DNA from: Artemisia argyi
Lineage: Eukaryota; Streptophyta; Magnoliopsida; Asterales; Asteraceae
DNA length: 64,000 nucleotides
Reading direction: 5' to 3'
Assembly: GCA_030686995.1 (NCBI GenBank)
Contig: CM060704.1
Location: 120,444,042-120,508,041, forward strand
In this document: positions 32,695-44,735 of the stretch, piece after piece
Position numbering within the stretch: position 1 is the first letter of the stretch
Layout of the letters: every line of letters starts with the position of its first letter
The notes under the pieces: model-generated
The model's input: the letters and a program-made list of their open reading frames with translations, nothing else
Told to the model about the DNA's origin: nothing
Database searches by the model: none
Translations under genes and position numbers: made by a program

Positions 32695-34080
32695 GGTTTT
32701 ACTCCTTAACGGATCTTGAGGAGCTTTTGCAATCCTTCAGGCAGTTTACCTGGTCGTTGTAGAGTAGTATAGGTATGTCCGGGGGATTGATCGTTCTCTA
32801 GGGGAATAGTGCGTCGTTAGGATTGAAGTGTAGGTCAACCAGGTCTAAAGGTGAGTGATGATTCTTTTGGTATTTTTTTTTTATGTTTTTATGAAAGCAA
32901 TTAAATCTCGGTTTTGGAAGAGTGGACGGAATTAGTTGCTAATCAAGTAACTCAAATCTAATAATTAAACTAAAAATAGAAATAAAAATAACAAGAAAGG
33001 TAAATTGGTGGACCTTTTATAGTGAGACAAACGTGTTTACTTAGGCTTAATGACTCCCTAGTTATCTCTTGTTGACTCGTTGAATGCCATAGTGCAGTTG
33101 TTTTAGTTGAAGCATTGTATTCCTTAATATCAGTCGTGGGGTGTGCACAACCTTCCCCAACTATATGAATATTGACTTCTTCTTATGACGACACATTTAG
33201 TATCCTATCATAGAATCATTAATCTCTACTCACTCATTAAATACAATGAATAAAACCGTAGTGCACATCCGATTACGTTTCTCAAGACGTTCAAGCTTGT
33301 TACACAAAGGAAGTTAGCCAGTTTTCTTAAGCCTAACACGAGTCAATCAACTAAACAAGAGACAACTAATCAATAACTAGGTTTCATTAGATCTAAGCAA
33401 ACACAAAATAACCTAAGCTAGTATGTTAAAAGGAAGAAAAGATAAACAAATAATCAAACAACACATAGACATGATGATGATTAAAGTAAAACTTATCTTC
33501 AATAAACAATAGGAGAAAAGAGGGTTTGAGAACCCTTGAAATCTCAGAAAATTCATACTAGGGTTTGTCTCTAAAGTTGCACACTTAATGAATGAAAATT
33601 CGTACTAGAGTTTACAAGCTGACGGCGTCAGGTTATAAGTCCTTACGCCGTCAGAACGCTGCATCTAGGGTTTGTGTTGCGCAATTAATCTTCTGACATC
33701 GTCACTTATTAATCTCACTGGGCCATCTCTCTTTAGCTTATAACCTGACGACCTACTCTCATTTTCACCTAACACCGTAAGGTGTAATTCTTCAAATGGT
33801 TTCTGGGGCGTCACGTGTGATAATTTCCAACATCTTCAACTTCAAGTGACGGTGTCAGCGTCTAAAACCTGACGCCGTCAGGTGCAATTCCTGACTTTTT
33901 CTTGACATTGTAATGTTTTTTCATTCTTGAGCTAAAAAACGCTCAAAAATGCTCATATTCCAGAAATCATGTCCCAAGTACCTAAATGATAAAAGAAATG
34001 ATTTTAGGCAATATTTGACCATATATTAATGAGTTAGGGTTTAAATGACCCCTAAAAGCGTAACTAATAAATCCTTATCA
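32695..34080 (-). repeat. LTR of a decayed Ty3 element, reverse orientation
   Basis: On the reverse strand an LTR-like start TGATAAGGATTTATTAG at 34080 follows a purine-rich CCAAGTGTAGGGATATT segment and the phrase encoding ACTTGAGGACAAGC, an arrangement I know from plant Ty3 3' ends. The distal boundary near 32,695 is not certain. Several copies of a CTGACGCCGTCAG-like palindrome lie at 33,620-33,890. Confidence 0.5.
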
Positions 34081-36470
34081 AATATCCCTACACTTGGGAT
34101 TTGCTTGTCCTCAAGTAAATGAGCTTTTAAACTAATTAATCTACAAGTTAGGGGTCATTTAACATTAATATAAAAGTAATTACAACACATGATCATTCTA
34201 CCTTAGTCAAAACTAACACGGAAATTATAAATTTATAGATCACATATAGAAACGGGAAAATGTCACTCACTACATGTCATAGAAAATTGATTACTATAGG
34301 CTTGGGAAATGATCAAACCTCTACCACTTTGGCGTAAGCACCTAGGATACACTATCAAAAAGGTTTTTTTAAAGGGTTATAACGTTAGGTGTAAGGGTAT
34401 GCAAAGCACGGTTTGTTTGATAAAGGGATAATTTACTGGTGGCAAGTCAACTGTCTTGGTCAATTACATGTACAATGAAGCGTTGCTTAGCCAAGACTCG
34501 ACTCAACTTAAACTAACTACTAACTATTTTGTATTTTTTTCATGAAATTTTTTTGACTCAATATAAACAAAAGAAACGGATGGTAGCCCTTTTTTATTTT
34601 TATTTATTTTTTATTTTTTTATTTATTTTTTATTATTTTTTTTGCATACACTTTTACTTTACCATCCAAAACAATACAACAAAGGGAGCTCGTTTTCTCC
34701 CTACACTTGAACTTTTTCATACTTTACACATAACTATTCTAATGACCCGAATTAAGAAAATCAAAACACTTGGAGTACTTTAAAATATTAGCGCACATAT
34801 GGGGGTAATAAATGATGTTGTTCCCCATTACTCCATAACACTAGTACTTTTACCCATTAGTCCCAATCATCCCAAAACTGTAATTACAAGATGTGACTCG
34901 ATTTAGCAACCATATAACCAATTAGACAGCTAACTAAGGGTTTAAACATGTAACAATAATGCACTAAAGATGAGTGCATACAAGGTAGGCTAAGGCGATT
35001 TGGGTGTAAATTTGGGGGTGGATTGTAATAAATTCTTCTTTTAAGTAAGATGCTTAAAGTTAGAAACGAAAAAGATAGGATCTGAGGTGTGTACTAAGGG
35101 TATCGTGTACTAAAATGAGTACATCACAAAGGTGTGGGAGAATTACTTGACCAATGAAGTCAATGTAATTATAAAAACAAGTTTAAAATAAAGGGTTATC
35201 CTAATGCCTCTTATCATATAGTAAATCCTAACTACATGAATGTAGTCTCACTAGCGGTCTTGGGATGCATCACAAACATAAGTTCTAGAATCTAAGTACT
35301 ACCGGTACACTCATAGGCATAAAAGATAAATGTTTCTTTCTAATAATCTAAGGGCAATCCTCACATTTTGGGTGAAAATGTTTTGAGTGGTACAGTTTTT
35401 GTGCTAGTCATACAATTCCTATCCATGAGACACTTATTAAAACTAAAATTTCACTCCTATATGTTGCAAAAAATTTTAAATTTGGTGCCAAAAATTACCC
35501 TAACAAGTATTTCTCTTAGTTTTATTACACATTTACTATTAAACAAAACAAAAATCAAGTGAAGTTATAATTTATAAGGTATCCCAATTTACCCTCCTAC
35601 ACTTAAACCGAACATTGTCTCCAATGTTCCTAAAAAGTATTAAAGTAAAGATAAAAGAGAAAAAAAGAAACTAATACTCCCCTGATTCGCTCAGCATAGA
35701 CGATGTGGAAACATGGTTAAATCTTCCACCAAGAAACGAACATGATAAGCTTCACTTCCGATGTATACTTCATATTCTTGTCCAATATAACCTGTAATTA
35801 AAGACAAAACGACGAACCAAAGCATCAAACCGAACGAAGAAAAATCACAACTAGATGTAATTCTAGACTTAGAAATAAAAACAAAATAATTAAAGGATAT
35901 GATACTTGTGTAATAAATTGCAAATAGCGTACAGAAAAATCAGACATTTATGAAATTCTGGAAATTTTCAAAGATATAAGAGTTCTAGCAGAAAAACAGA
36001 ATTTTGGAAAATTGTGCAGCTACAGTACCTGATGCCGTCAGGTTGTAAAGCCTGACACAGTCAGGACTAACCTGACAGAATTTCTACTTTTTGTTTGTGG
36101 AAGATTTCTGGAAAAATATGTTTTTTCTAAAGTCTATTTTCCTGCAGAAACTCATAAAACAAATCCACAAGTATTGACACACAAACAAGATAGAATATAT
36201 GTTAATCATGAATTGTGAATTGTTGATGTTCGAATTTCATTCTTTTAACAAAATATAAATTTCCTTACACTTATCTTTTTGTATATATGTGATTAAGACG
36301 AGGTTAAAAACAAAATAAAGCATTTTCACAAATTATTCGAAACACGAAAATTAAACAATTATGATTAAGCATAATGACACAAACAAACAAATAAAATAAA
36401 AACATCAAACAATTAAAAACATGGGTTGCCTCCCAAGAAGTGCTTGTTTTTGTTCGAGTCACGAGCCTGA
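34081..36470 (-). other. Non-coding remains of a Ty3 element
   Basis: Reverse-strand phrases such as GGAGACAATGTTCGG (near 35,610) and AGTGTAGG (near 34,090 and 35,600) are the kind that follow integrase in Athila/Tat-like elements. No open polymerase frame remains. A further CCTGA...TCAGG palindrome lies near 36,030-36,070. Confidence 0.45.
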
Positions 36471-36479
36471 CTCTACCCT

Positions 36480-36930
36480 TATTTAACGGAAATAAGGGAG
36501 GTTTTCCCTACACTTAGGATTAAGTGCAGGTGAAAGTAGTGATACAGACCCTTAGGGTGGAAATGTGCCACGTGAGGTGAAGGGGGTGTGTGAATGGCTT
36601 CCTTCATCCCAAAACTACCCGGATAATATGGGTTGATGGGTGGGTCGGTTCCTCTTTTGTCTCCTAGATGTATATCTAAGGATGAAAATTGTGTAAAGAT
36701 TAAGGTTCCGGTTCATCAACACTAGAAAATTCCCTAGAAACAAGAGTAAGGGTGTGGCTACAAGTATTCAAACCTATATCCTCAAGTTGGTTTAAAGGTT
36801 CAACCTCCATTGAGATTCCTAAAGTCTCTTCTACTTCTTCTGGGTAAGTTATGGGCGGTGTGTATGCCTCAAATGATGGTAGGACTTGTGGAGTACTTAG
36901 TGGATTTAGATTTTCTACTCTATCCTCCAT
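36480..36930 (-). pseudogene. Retroelement-associated ORF remnant (Asteraceae-like)
   Basis: 76 codons remain open from the ATG at 36,928-36,930 (motifs STPQVLPSFEAYTPP, YPEEVEETLGI, GLNTCSHTL, SVDEPEP) and the similarity continues in another frame to about 36,480 (HTPPSPHVAHFHPKG). I recall such acidic, proline-rich proteins from Asteraceae retroelement-rich annotations; their role is unknown. A frameshift and stops break it. Confidence 0.45.
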
Positions 36931-37314
36931 CTCATATAGATAACCTATGAGCTTATGATGTGTTTTGAGTCAATCCCCAACATGCACCTAGGTATCTCAA
37001 ATACCATCTCAAATTCTAGGTCCGATTCGTAAGAATCATTCCTAATAGCTTGATCACTATGTTCCATTTGCCTAAAGGATTCCTCATGCTCATCATATGT
37101 CTTAGTGAAATCAAATCCAAGCATTCACCTAGGTGGTTCAACATTAACCATCACACAATCTCAGTCGGATTCATAAGAAACTATCCTAGGTGAAGGCTCA
37201 TATGATTCATAGGTGTCCCTAAATGAGGTATTTTAAAATCTAGTGCGTTTTAGCCACTTAATCCTCCATTGCAATCTTAGAAGTCTAAGTGAAGTATCCA
37301 TTTGTGTAACAACC
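36931..37314. other. Non-coding remains, left flank of LARD
   Basis: Short repeats of TCCGATTCATAAGA and CACCTAGGT-like motifs; no gene. Confidence 0.4.
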
Positions 37315-40300
37315 CACAAAACCACATTACTATCATTCCCATTACAAATACCTATAGTAGGTATTTCACAGGTAAATTTTTGCTTTTTATGTGCATTTAC
37401 TACTTGCATGACTCACTAGACCTGCTCACGTACCACACACAAGCCAAATAACTCAACACTCACATCCTATAAACCCCTGGTATGTCAAGAATAAGATCAC
37501 CACAATGCTATAATAAGTAATCTACCAATCTAACACACTAAATATATCACAAAACCCTAATAAACCTTAACTAAACCATAATTAGGTCTATGTGCTTACT
37601 AAACCCTATATGCTTAACTAAACTAATTTGAAAGTGTCCAAGGCTTAAGTATGAGTTACCTTAGGAATATTAGGATACCTTTGGACTATTAGACACTAGT
37701 ACAACCCTTTAGAACTTAGGTACAAGTCCCTTAAGCACAAAACCATAACTAAGTCATAACTTCCTAGAATTAGGTCTAAACTATCCCAAAACTTCACCAT
37801 AGGTTACCACCACTTATTATAAGCCTCTTAGGACCTAGGATTAGTTATTAGACACTCATAAGACACTAATATAGGCACTAAACCATAGGATAAACCCTAA
37901 TTTCCCACTAAACACAAATAGGTCATTTAGATTACAAAACTAGGTCAAACCTTCCCAAATCTTTCCCATAAGTTACCATCACTTAGTATAAACCCCTTAG
38001 GACTTAGGATTAGTCACTAAACACTCTTAGGAACCTAACCTAGGCACTAAACCTTAGGTAAAACCCTAAACTCTCACTAAGTAAAACTAGGTCTAAACTT
38101 AACCTAAACTAGTAAAACCTAAACATAAGCACCTCAAACACCTCAACCAAGCACCCTAGCAGCTCTCCCTGATTAAGCTAGCACCTTAACACCTTTCAAG
38201 CACCTACACAAGTAGGTGCATCACCTAATTGTCACCTACTTAACTAAACCACCACTAATCACCCTAAACCACCACTAAACCACCACTAAACAACCACTAA
38301 TCACCCTAAACCACCACTAAACCACCACTAATCACCCTAAACCACCACTAAACCACCTAAGCAGCTTACAAGCACCTCTAAGCACCCAAGAAAGGTGGTG
38401 CATCACCACCTTGTCACCACCTTCACCCCGCGGCTTCATTTCCACCACAAAACCCTCCAAACCGCCTTATAGGCCGCCATAGCTTATCGCCATCATCCCT
38501 TAGACCCTCCACGACCACCCCTAGCTTAGCTTAATCACCCCTCGACACCTCCTACTTGCTTTGCTTGGTTGCTACTTCTCTCGTACCCTATAAATACCCC
38601 GATCCCTTCTCCATTTCAAAAGCACACCTCTTCTCTTCTTTCCACGTTAAACATTCTGTAGTAGTAGTAGTGTACGAGCTGTGGTAGACCTAGGAGTTGA
38701 GCAAAGTAAGTTTTGAGGCCTTGTCGAGTTCATTTCTTGTCGAGAAAACCCCAAACGCTAGTTAACCCTCGTTAAACCCTAGCTAACCAAGTAAGCCTTC
38801 ATTTCTAGTTCTATTAGCTTTAGTTTAGTCTTAGGATAGTATTAGGATGCCTTAGATCCCCTAAGAACCCTTACCTAAGCCTTGAACCATTTCATTTACT
38901 AGTTTTCTTTTTAAAACCCTAATATGATTCGAATACATGTTTACATGTACATGATCTATAAGCTAGTTTAGATAACATAAATAAGCTAATATTAGTTAAA
39001 CATAAGCTAGAAAACTTAGTTGTTACATAAACATATAGTTTACATGCATTTAGGACTAGTTTTTCAAAACTTTACATGCATAAGGGTATATATCATAAAT
39101 TCCTAAAATTATAAAGTCTAGGGACTATTTTTGACATTTCCTAGAAGTTATAAGCGTAAGGACTCATTTTGCAAAGTATTAAAACCTTAGGATAGAAACT
39201 AAAATAAGTTATAAACTAAGAAGGACTAGTTATGCAAATATTATAAAGTTAAAGCTCTAAATGGTAAATATAGAAAACTTATGAGTCCAAGGGTTGATTA
39301 TGTCATTTTATAAAAATACAGAAGTCTAGGGACTAGTTGTGTCAAGTATAGATAGTTATAAGTATAAATAATATAAGTATTATAAGTTTAGGGTAGAAAA
39401 TGTAAACATATAAACTATAAGAATATAAAATGAAAATATCATATAAATATAAAACTTAATAAAAGTTAGAAGCATAACATAATAGTAGGGAGCTTCATGT
39501 GAGGAGTACCATGTGGATATTTCATTTTGACGAGTTTGTTGGGTTTACGAATTAAAGTGCCCTGGCTCCTCAAACGATTATTGCATGTACTTCTGAATTA
39601 TGATGGCCCGAATGGTGTTAAGATTATAACTTGACTTAATAACAATATAGCTCAACAGTAGGGAGCTTCACGTGAGGAGTATTAACTTCTGAATTATGAT
39701 GGCCCGAACGGTATTATGTTAATAACATAATACAATAGTAGGGAGCTTCATGTAAGGAGTCATATACTTCTGGATTGTGATGGCCCGAACAGTGTTATGT
39801 TATATCTAAAACATTAATGAACCTAAGAACAATAACCTAAGAAACTTAAACAAGATAACTAAAGCTTGACATACATCCAAACATACAACACACTAGGATA
39901 TGTGAGCAAGGCAATCTAGTTTCCGAGTCACTTTTTGCATCACTTAGATTTCCCTAAGCCCAGGTGAGTTCATAGCCTCATACTCTTTTTAAAACTTTCA
40001 CTCTAAATGCTTTACAAACCATGTGAGGGGGATACATGCTACTTGCTTTATTTAAAACCGAATACAAGTCTTTTTTTTTTGGTTGTTGCATGAGTAAACT
40101 AACTGCCACCACTACATAACCAAAATTCATGAATCTAATCGTTTGGGATATTTTACCCACGCGAACGCGAATATAGTTGATAGATCTATTGGAGTTTGAC
40201 AACTCCCGTTGGTATTAACATCTTACTGGATGGTACCAATAAGTACTATATTTGAACCCACTAAAGGTTTAACTTTGGCAAGTTATCCTTCCCATCCCCT

Positions 40301-40818
40301 CATGGTTGGGTCTGCAGCCCCCATGACCCGTATTGTTAACGTGTGGTTCATGAGCTTAGTACAAGATACCCCACTCATGATAATTGTGCATGCATCAAAA
40401 TTATCACACACACACACACACACACTACATTTTCCCAGATGGGTGTAACAACGGAACCCAGGGAACTTGTATTACTAACACTTAAACCTATGACTCTCAC
40501 TCAACACCTAGTGTTGACTTTTAAGCATGTATTCTAGGTATACTACTTCTACGGAGATATGGCAGAAGGAGGCACTGAGCTCGGAGGACTTTCAACCCAG
40601 TAATCATTCAAACATAACCTAACACCTAGATTTTTGGGAGCTCATCAAAAGTAAAAGTATATCTTTTACTAATAAAACTCTGATAATTAAATGAATAATA
40701 ACTAAATTTCTAAAACGTCTCTTTTCGAGTCATTTTCTATTACTGTAACTGTGATTCTATGAAGTAATACCCCAAACACTTAATCCGTTGCGATCAGTGA
40801 AAAATGGGGGTGTTATAG
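37315..40818 (+). repeat. 5' LTR of LARD-like element
   Basis: 3,504 bp. TATA box TATAAATA at 38589-38596. Internal repeats: ACCACTAATCACCCTAAACC units (38249-38355) and three units of AGTAGGGAGCTTCATGTGAG with GATGGCCCGAACGGT (39481-39810). A (CA)n tract is at about 40,407-40,426. Confidence 0.85.
38589..38596 (+). promoter_or_regulatory. LARD LTR TATA box
   Basis: TATAAATA after a GC-rich stretch, preserved in the other LTR at 61724-61731. Confidence 0.65.
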
Positions 40819-40820
40819 AT

Positions 40821-40834
40821 TGATATCAGAGCTT
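40821..40834 (+). promoter_or_regulatory. Primer binding site, initiator tRNA-Met-like
   Basis: TTGATATCAGAGCTT lies 2 bp after the LTR and has one mismatch to the usual TGGTATCAGAGC site. Confidence 0.8.
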
Positions 40835-41004
40835 CAGTTGTAGAGAACAAGGTCAAAATCTAAACTACAACTATTTTTCCTAAACCCAAGAAAGTCCTCA
40901 GTACCTTTGCCATCCTCCGTAACTATACGTGCTAAGGTTAGTATAATAATTGACTGCTTAATTGCTAAATGATTTACAGTATTTTTACTATTATATATAT
41001 AGTT

Positions 41005-41673
41005 ATGTCTACTCTCCACTACCCTACCCCTGTCTCATCTAGCTTACATCCGGAGAATGATCTTCCCTCTCCGAATGTACTAGATTATTCCCCTAAACCC
41101 TATATTCCCAATCACTTAGAAGACTCTAGGAATAGTTTAAATATACCTTCACCCTTAGGATATACATCTTCCTTAGATAACCATCATTTAAAACACATAA
41201 GAGATTTCTATACTAAGACATCACCTATACCTCCCCTAAACCCTGTTATACACCCACAATTCCCCACATCTAGATTAGAACCCCATTATTTCTTTCTCTC
41301 TAGAGAACCATATATACCTAGAAACCCTATCCTTACCTATACCCCTAGATATGACCTTAGGTAACCCTACACCTTATGACCTACCCCTTACTTAGTAAAC
41401 CCTCCCATTTCTTCTTGGAAAGATGAAATAGGAGAAAAACCCTGTAGGACAACTTTAGAAAATGAGGAAAATCAATTAGAGAAAATTTTAAATAACTTAG
41501 ATGAGATTTTCCTTGACCTTCTTGAGAGGATAGAAAAAGGTCATAGTAATAACTTAGATAATCAACCTGAATATAGTAGTTTAAGAAACACTTTACAAGA
41601 AAACCGTTTTAAAGTAGCTAAAATACAGAAAAACCAAATGAAACACCAACTCTTGGAATTAGGGAAACCTTAG
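41005..41673 (+). pseudogene. LARD ORF 1, possible gag relic
   Basis: The frame from the ATG at 41005 is open for 119 codons (Pro/Ser/Tyr-rich: LHYPTPVSSSL, SPLGYTSSLDNHHLKHI) to TAA at 41362-41364. The same frame has a TGA twelve nucleotides later and then reopens for about 90 codons with a helical, acidic coiled-coil-like segment (ENQLEKILNNLDEIFLDLLE) and ends at TAG 41671. It sits where gag is expected, just after the primer site, but has no zinc knuckle or recognisable gag motif. I call it a relic of an element-specific protein. Confidence 0.45.
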
Positions 41674-42847
41674 AAACCCCTAAGTAATATGCCTTTTATA
41701 CCCTAGAATATTTAGTGCCTATAGGATATGTAAGATAGGAAATTAATAAAATAGGTTAGGTTTTAGAAACTAACTAGTACCCCTCAATTAGGATAAATTA
41801 GATAAACCCCTTAGGAAAATGCCTTTCCCACATTACCTTAGGTCACCCCTAACCCAATAGTAACCCTTTAGGAAAATACCTCTCCCACATTACCTTAGGT
41901 CACCCCTAACCCAATAGTAACCCCTTAGGAAACTAGATATAACCCATAGAACATAACAAGTTAGGTACTTGTTATAACCTACCCTTAACCCTTACCCCTA
42001 GGAATTTAGGAAAACTACCCCGATGTCTTAGATACATAAAATCTCTAAACTGTTTTAAACTCCCCTCATACTTCCTCCTTCCCTAAAACTCAATCACTTT
42101 CAAACACTCTCCCTTATCAATACACCATAGAGATCTGAATTCCTTCTCCTATGAGCTCTAAACCCTCATTTCTTCCTTAGATTTCTTAAGCTATTTCCTT
42201 CCTAGTTAGAGATTCTACCCCTAACTATCCCATATGCAAATATATGTAATCATATACAAGCATATTCCTATCCTTTTTCCTCTTTATTTCCTTAGATTAC
42301 TATGATTTTTCCAAGTTAGTTTTCCCATCCCCTTAGTAAAACCCAAACCATATTTAGGATTCCCATACTTGAGGTTAGAAATAACATTAGGATATCCCTA
42401 GAAAACATAAGCTTAAGTATAGAATACTTTAGATCACTAAGATAGGCTATTTAAGAAACCCTTGAGGAATTGGAAAAATAGAATTAGGAATCTTTAAGGT
42501 TTTATAGGTTAGAAATCAAAAATCCCTACCCCAATAGATAGAAAAATTAGGAAGACATCCCTATAAGATAGGATTTAGCTTAGAAATTTCTTAGGATTAG
42601 AACCTAGAATTATTAGGAAAAACATAGGATTAAATAGTAAAACCTCTACCATAAACCATTAAACCCCTAGTTTAGGATAGACACATAGCAAGCTTCTACC
42701 ATATAGGAATAAGTAGTTTTAGGATAAAAAAATTTCCCCTACCTAGTTCCTTAGGATACCCACATAGATATTTGAAGATATTAAATTACATCTTAGGATT
42801 TGACATTACTTAGAATACACATTAGGAAATCCCACTTAGGAGATACT
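41674..42847. other. LARD interior, no gene
   Basis: Rich in CCCTTAGGA and ACCTTAGG-type short motifs, including a duplicated stretch of about 60 bp (41,815-41,935). No open frame of note. Confidence 0.5.
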
Positions 42848-43102
42848 ATGGATACTACCCTAGCTGGTTTCAAGTACCTAGGAATAGTAATACTTATAAT
42901 AATAGTAATAATGGTAGTAATAGACAACTTAAAACAAAAGAGAAAACCTGAAACTACACCTAAGAATAAGGATACTCCTAGTAAACCCTTAGGAAAGAAA
43001 ACCTCTAAGCCTACACCCTCTTTAGAACCCTCCACTTCAAATGAACCAAACACCTCACCCTTAGAAATTAGGATTAGTTATAAAAAACTAGAAGAATCTT
43101 AG
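42848..43102 (+). CDS. Small single-span membrane protein ORF in LARD interior
   Basis: 84 residues from the ATG at 42848-42850. A 10-residue N terminus precedes one strongly hydrophobic segment (residues about 9-28, core LGIVILIIIVIMVVI), then a basic stop-transfer patch KQKRK and a Lys/Pro/Ser/Thr-rich tail of about 50 residues ending KKLEES. The pattern predicts a membrane protein with its tail in the cytosol. The frame is open to 42,800 upstream but the hydrophobic part favours this ATG. No homologue is recognised. Its position, between the gag-like relic and the 3' LTR, is where some Ty3 elements carry an env-like gene, but there is no evidence of such a function. Could be chance. Confidence 0.4.
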   Translation: MDTTLAGFKYLGIVILIIIVIMVVIDNLKQKRKPETTPKNKDTPSKPLGKKTSKPTPSLEPSTSNEPNTSPLEIRISYKKLEES

Positions 43103-43149
43103 GGGGAAAACAAACTTTGGAAAGGCATCTAGTTAATCTAAAAACTCCA

Positions 43150-43565
43150 TTAGGATACAATCTTTCAGGTACCCTATACTCTTACTCTTCCGTTCAATCC
43201 TATTCTTCCGTTTTCTATCATTCTACCATTTAAATCCTGTTTAAATCTCCTTCTCCCGCCTTTTTCCACCTTTCCATTCAAAATCCCATTTTCCCGCCTT
43301 TTTCCCCACTCCTTTATTCAAAATCCTACTCTTCTGTTTTCCCCACTCTACCGTTTAATCTTATACCCCTATACCTTTCAACTTCACCTAAATCTACCCT
43401 TCCATCCTTTCATTATCTTCCATTCTTTCATACCCTCCTATTTCTTCACTTTCCTTCTTTCATCTTCCTCACTCCTTCCTACAAAAATCCCTCATTCCAT
43501 TTCCTTCCTTTTTATCTCTCTGTCATTTACACTCTATTTTCTTCTCTCTATATTCTCTTCCTACC
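43150..43565. repeat. Pyrimidine-rich tract
   Basis: About 400 bp of mainly C/T on the forward strand with repeated CCGCCTTTTTCCACC, CTTCCGTTTTC and TCCTTC motifs, downstream of the membrane ORF. Confidence 0.8.
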
Positions 43566-43792
43566 TCATCCTACAACGTCCTAAAAGTAGAACATGTATT
43601 TCTCGTCATATCGCAAGATTCTATTAGTTAGAAGTTGTAAGAATATCTACATCGAACTGTAATCCTCATTATGTTCGACTATGATATTAAATCTCGCTTT
43701 GCAAGAATTGCAAACATGAGATCTTCAATGCCCGACATTCTAGTCATAACATGGGGATTTACCATGTGGCAAGTTGCTGAACAGGAAGACTG

Positions 43793-43917
43793 TAGAACTT
43801 GTCTCTATCATGACTAGAACTTGTCTATATCGTGACTAGAATTTACCTCTACCGTAGTTAGAACTTGTCTTCACCATGACTAGAACTAGTCTTCATCATG
43901 GTTGGAACTTGTCTGTA
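43793..43917. repeat. 22-bp tandem repeat, six units
   Basis: Diverged units of TAGAACTTGTCTCTATCATG plus AC. Position is about 400 bp before the 3' LTR. Confidence 0.85.
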
Positions 43918-44302
43918 AAATATTCCCGTACCGCATTTCCTTAAGTGTGGTAAGCACTCTTCATTTTCCGCCGATACTACTTAAGGATGATTTATAATGA
44001 CTATCCTACTAAAATGAACTAGGCGCTCCTTCATTTTAATGAGAAAGTTATAAATTAAATGTATTATGAATTTATACGCTCTTGTTTACAAATACTGGGA
44101 CGCCTTTATTTGTAAGTAATGAGATATAAATGAATAAGCCTAAGTATTTGGCAACTGTGCAAGCATTTCTTACTCCGCTTGTGCAAACTTTTCTTTCTTT
44201 TCAAACCACTCTTCTTTGGTATCAGAAAAATCCTTCCCTATAATTCTCTTCTTCCTCTTATCTTTCTCAACTTATTCTTTCCCCTAACCTAATGATTATC
44301 TA

Positions 44303-44314
44303 AGGGGGTAAGAC
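44303..44314 (+). promoter_or_regulatory. Polypurine tract of LARD
   Basis: AAGGGGGTAAGA immediately before the 3' LTR start. Confidence 0.8.
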
Positions 44315-44735
44315 TGTAACAACCCACAAAACCTCATTACTATCATTCCCATTACAAATACTTATAGTAGGTATTTCACAGGTAAATTTTTGCTTTTTAT
44401 GTGCATTTATTACTTGCATGACTCACTAAACCTGCTCACGTACCCATACAAGCCAAATAACTCAACACTCACATCCTATAAACCCCTGGTATGTCAAGCA
44501 TAAGATCACCACAACACCATAATAATCAATCTACCAATCCAACACACTAAATATATCACAAAACCTTAATTAACCTTAACTAAACCCTAATTAGGTCTAT
44601 GTGCTTACTAAACCCTATATGCTTAACTAAACTAATTTGAAAGTGTCCAAGACTTAAGTATGAGTTACCTTAGGAATATTAGGATACCTTAAGACCATTA
44701 AACACTAGTACAACCATTTAGAACTTAGGTACAAG
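44315..44735 (+). repeat. LARD 3' LTR, first part
   Basis: 421 bp nearly identical to the start of the LTR at 37315, ending in ACAAG (44731-44735), the target duplication of the inserted Athila. Confidence 0.9.

Noticed and set aside
34529..34783. 84-codon frame with hydrophobic Phe/Tyr/Leu run
   Set aside because: Generated by a T-rich low-complexity tract; lies in decayed Ty3 non-coding sequence.
37315..40818. LTR of an autonomous Ty3 element
   Set aside because: The internal region between the LTRs contains no protease, RT, RNase H or integrase motif in any frame, so it was classed as a LARD-like non-autonomous element.
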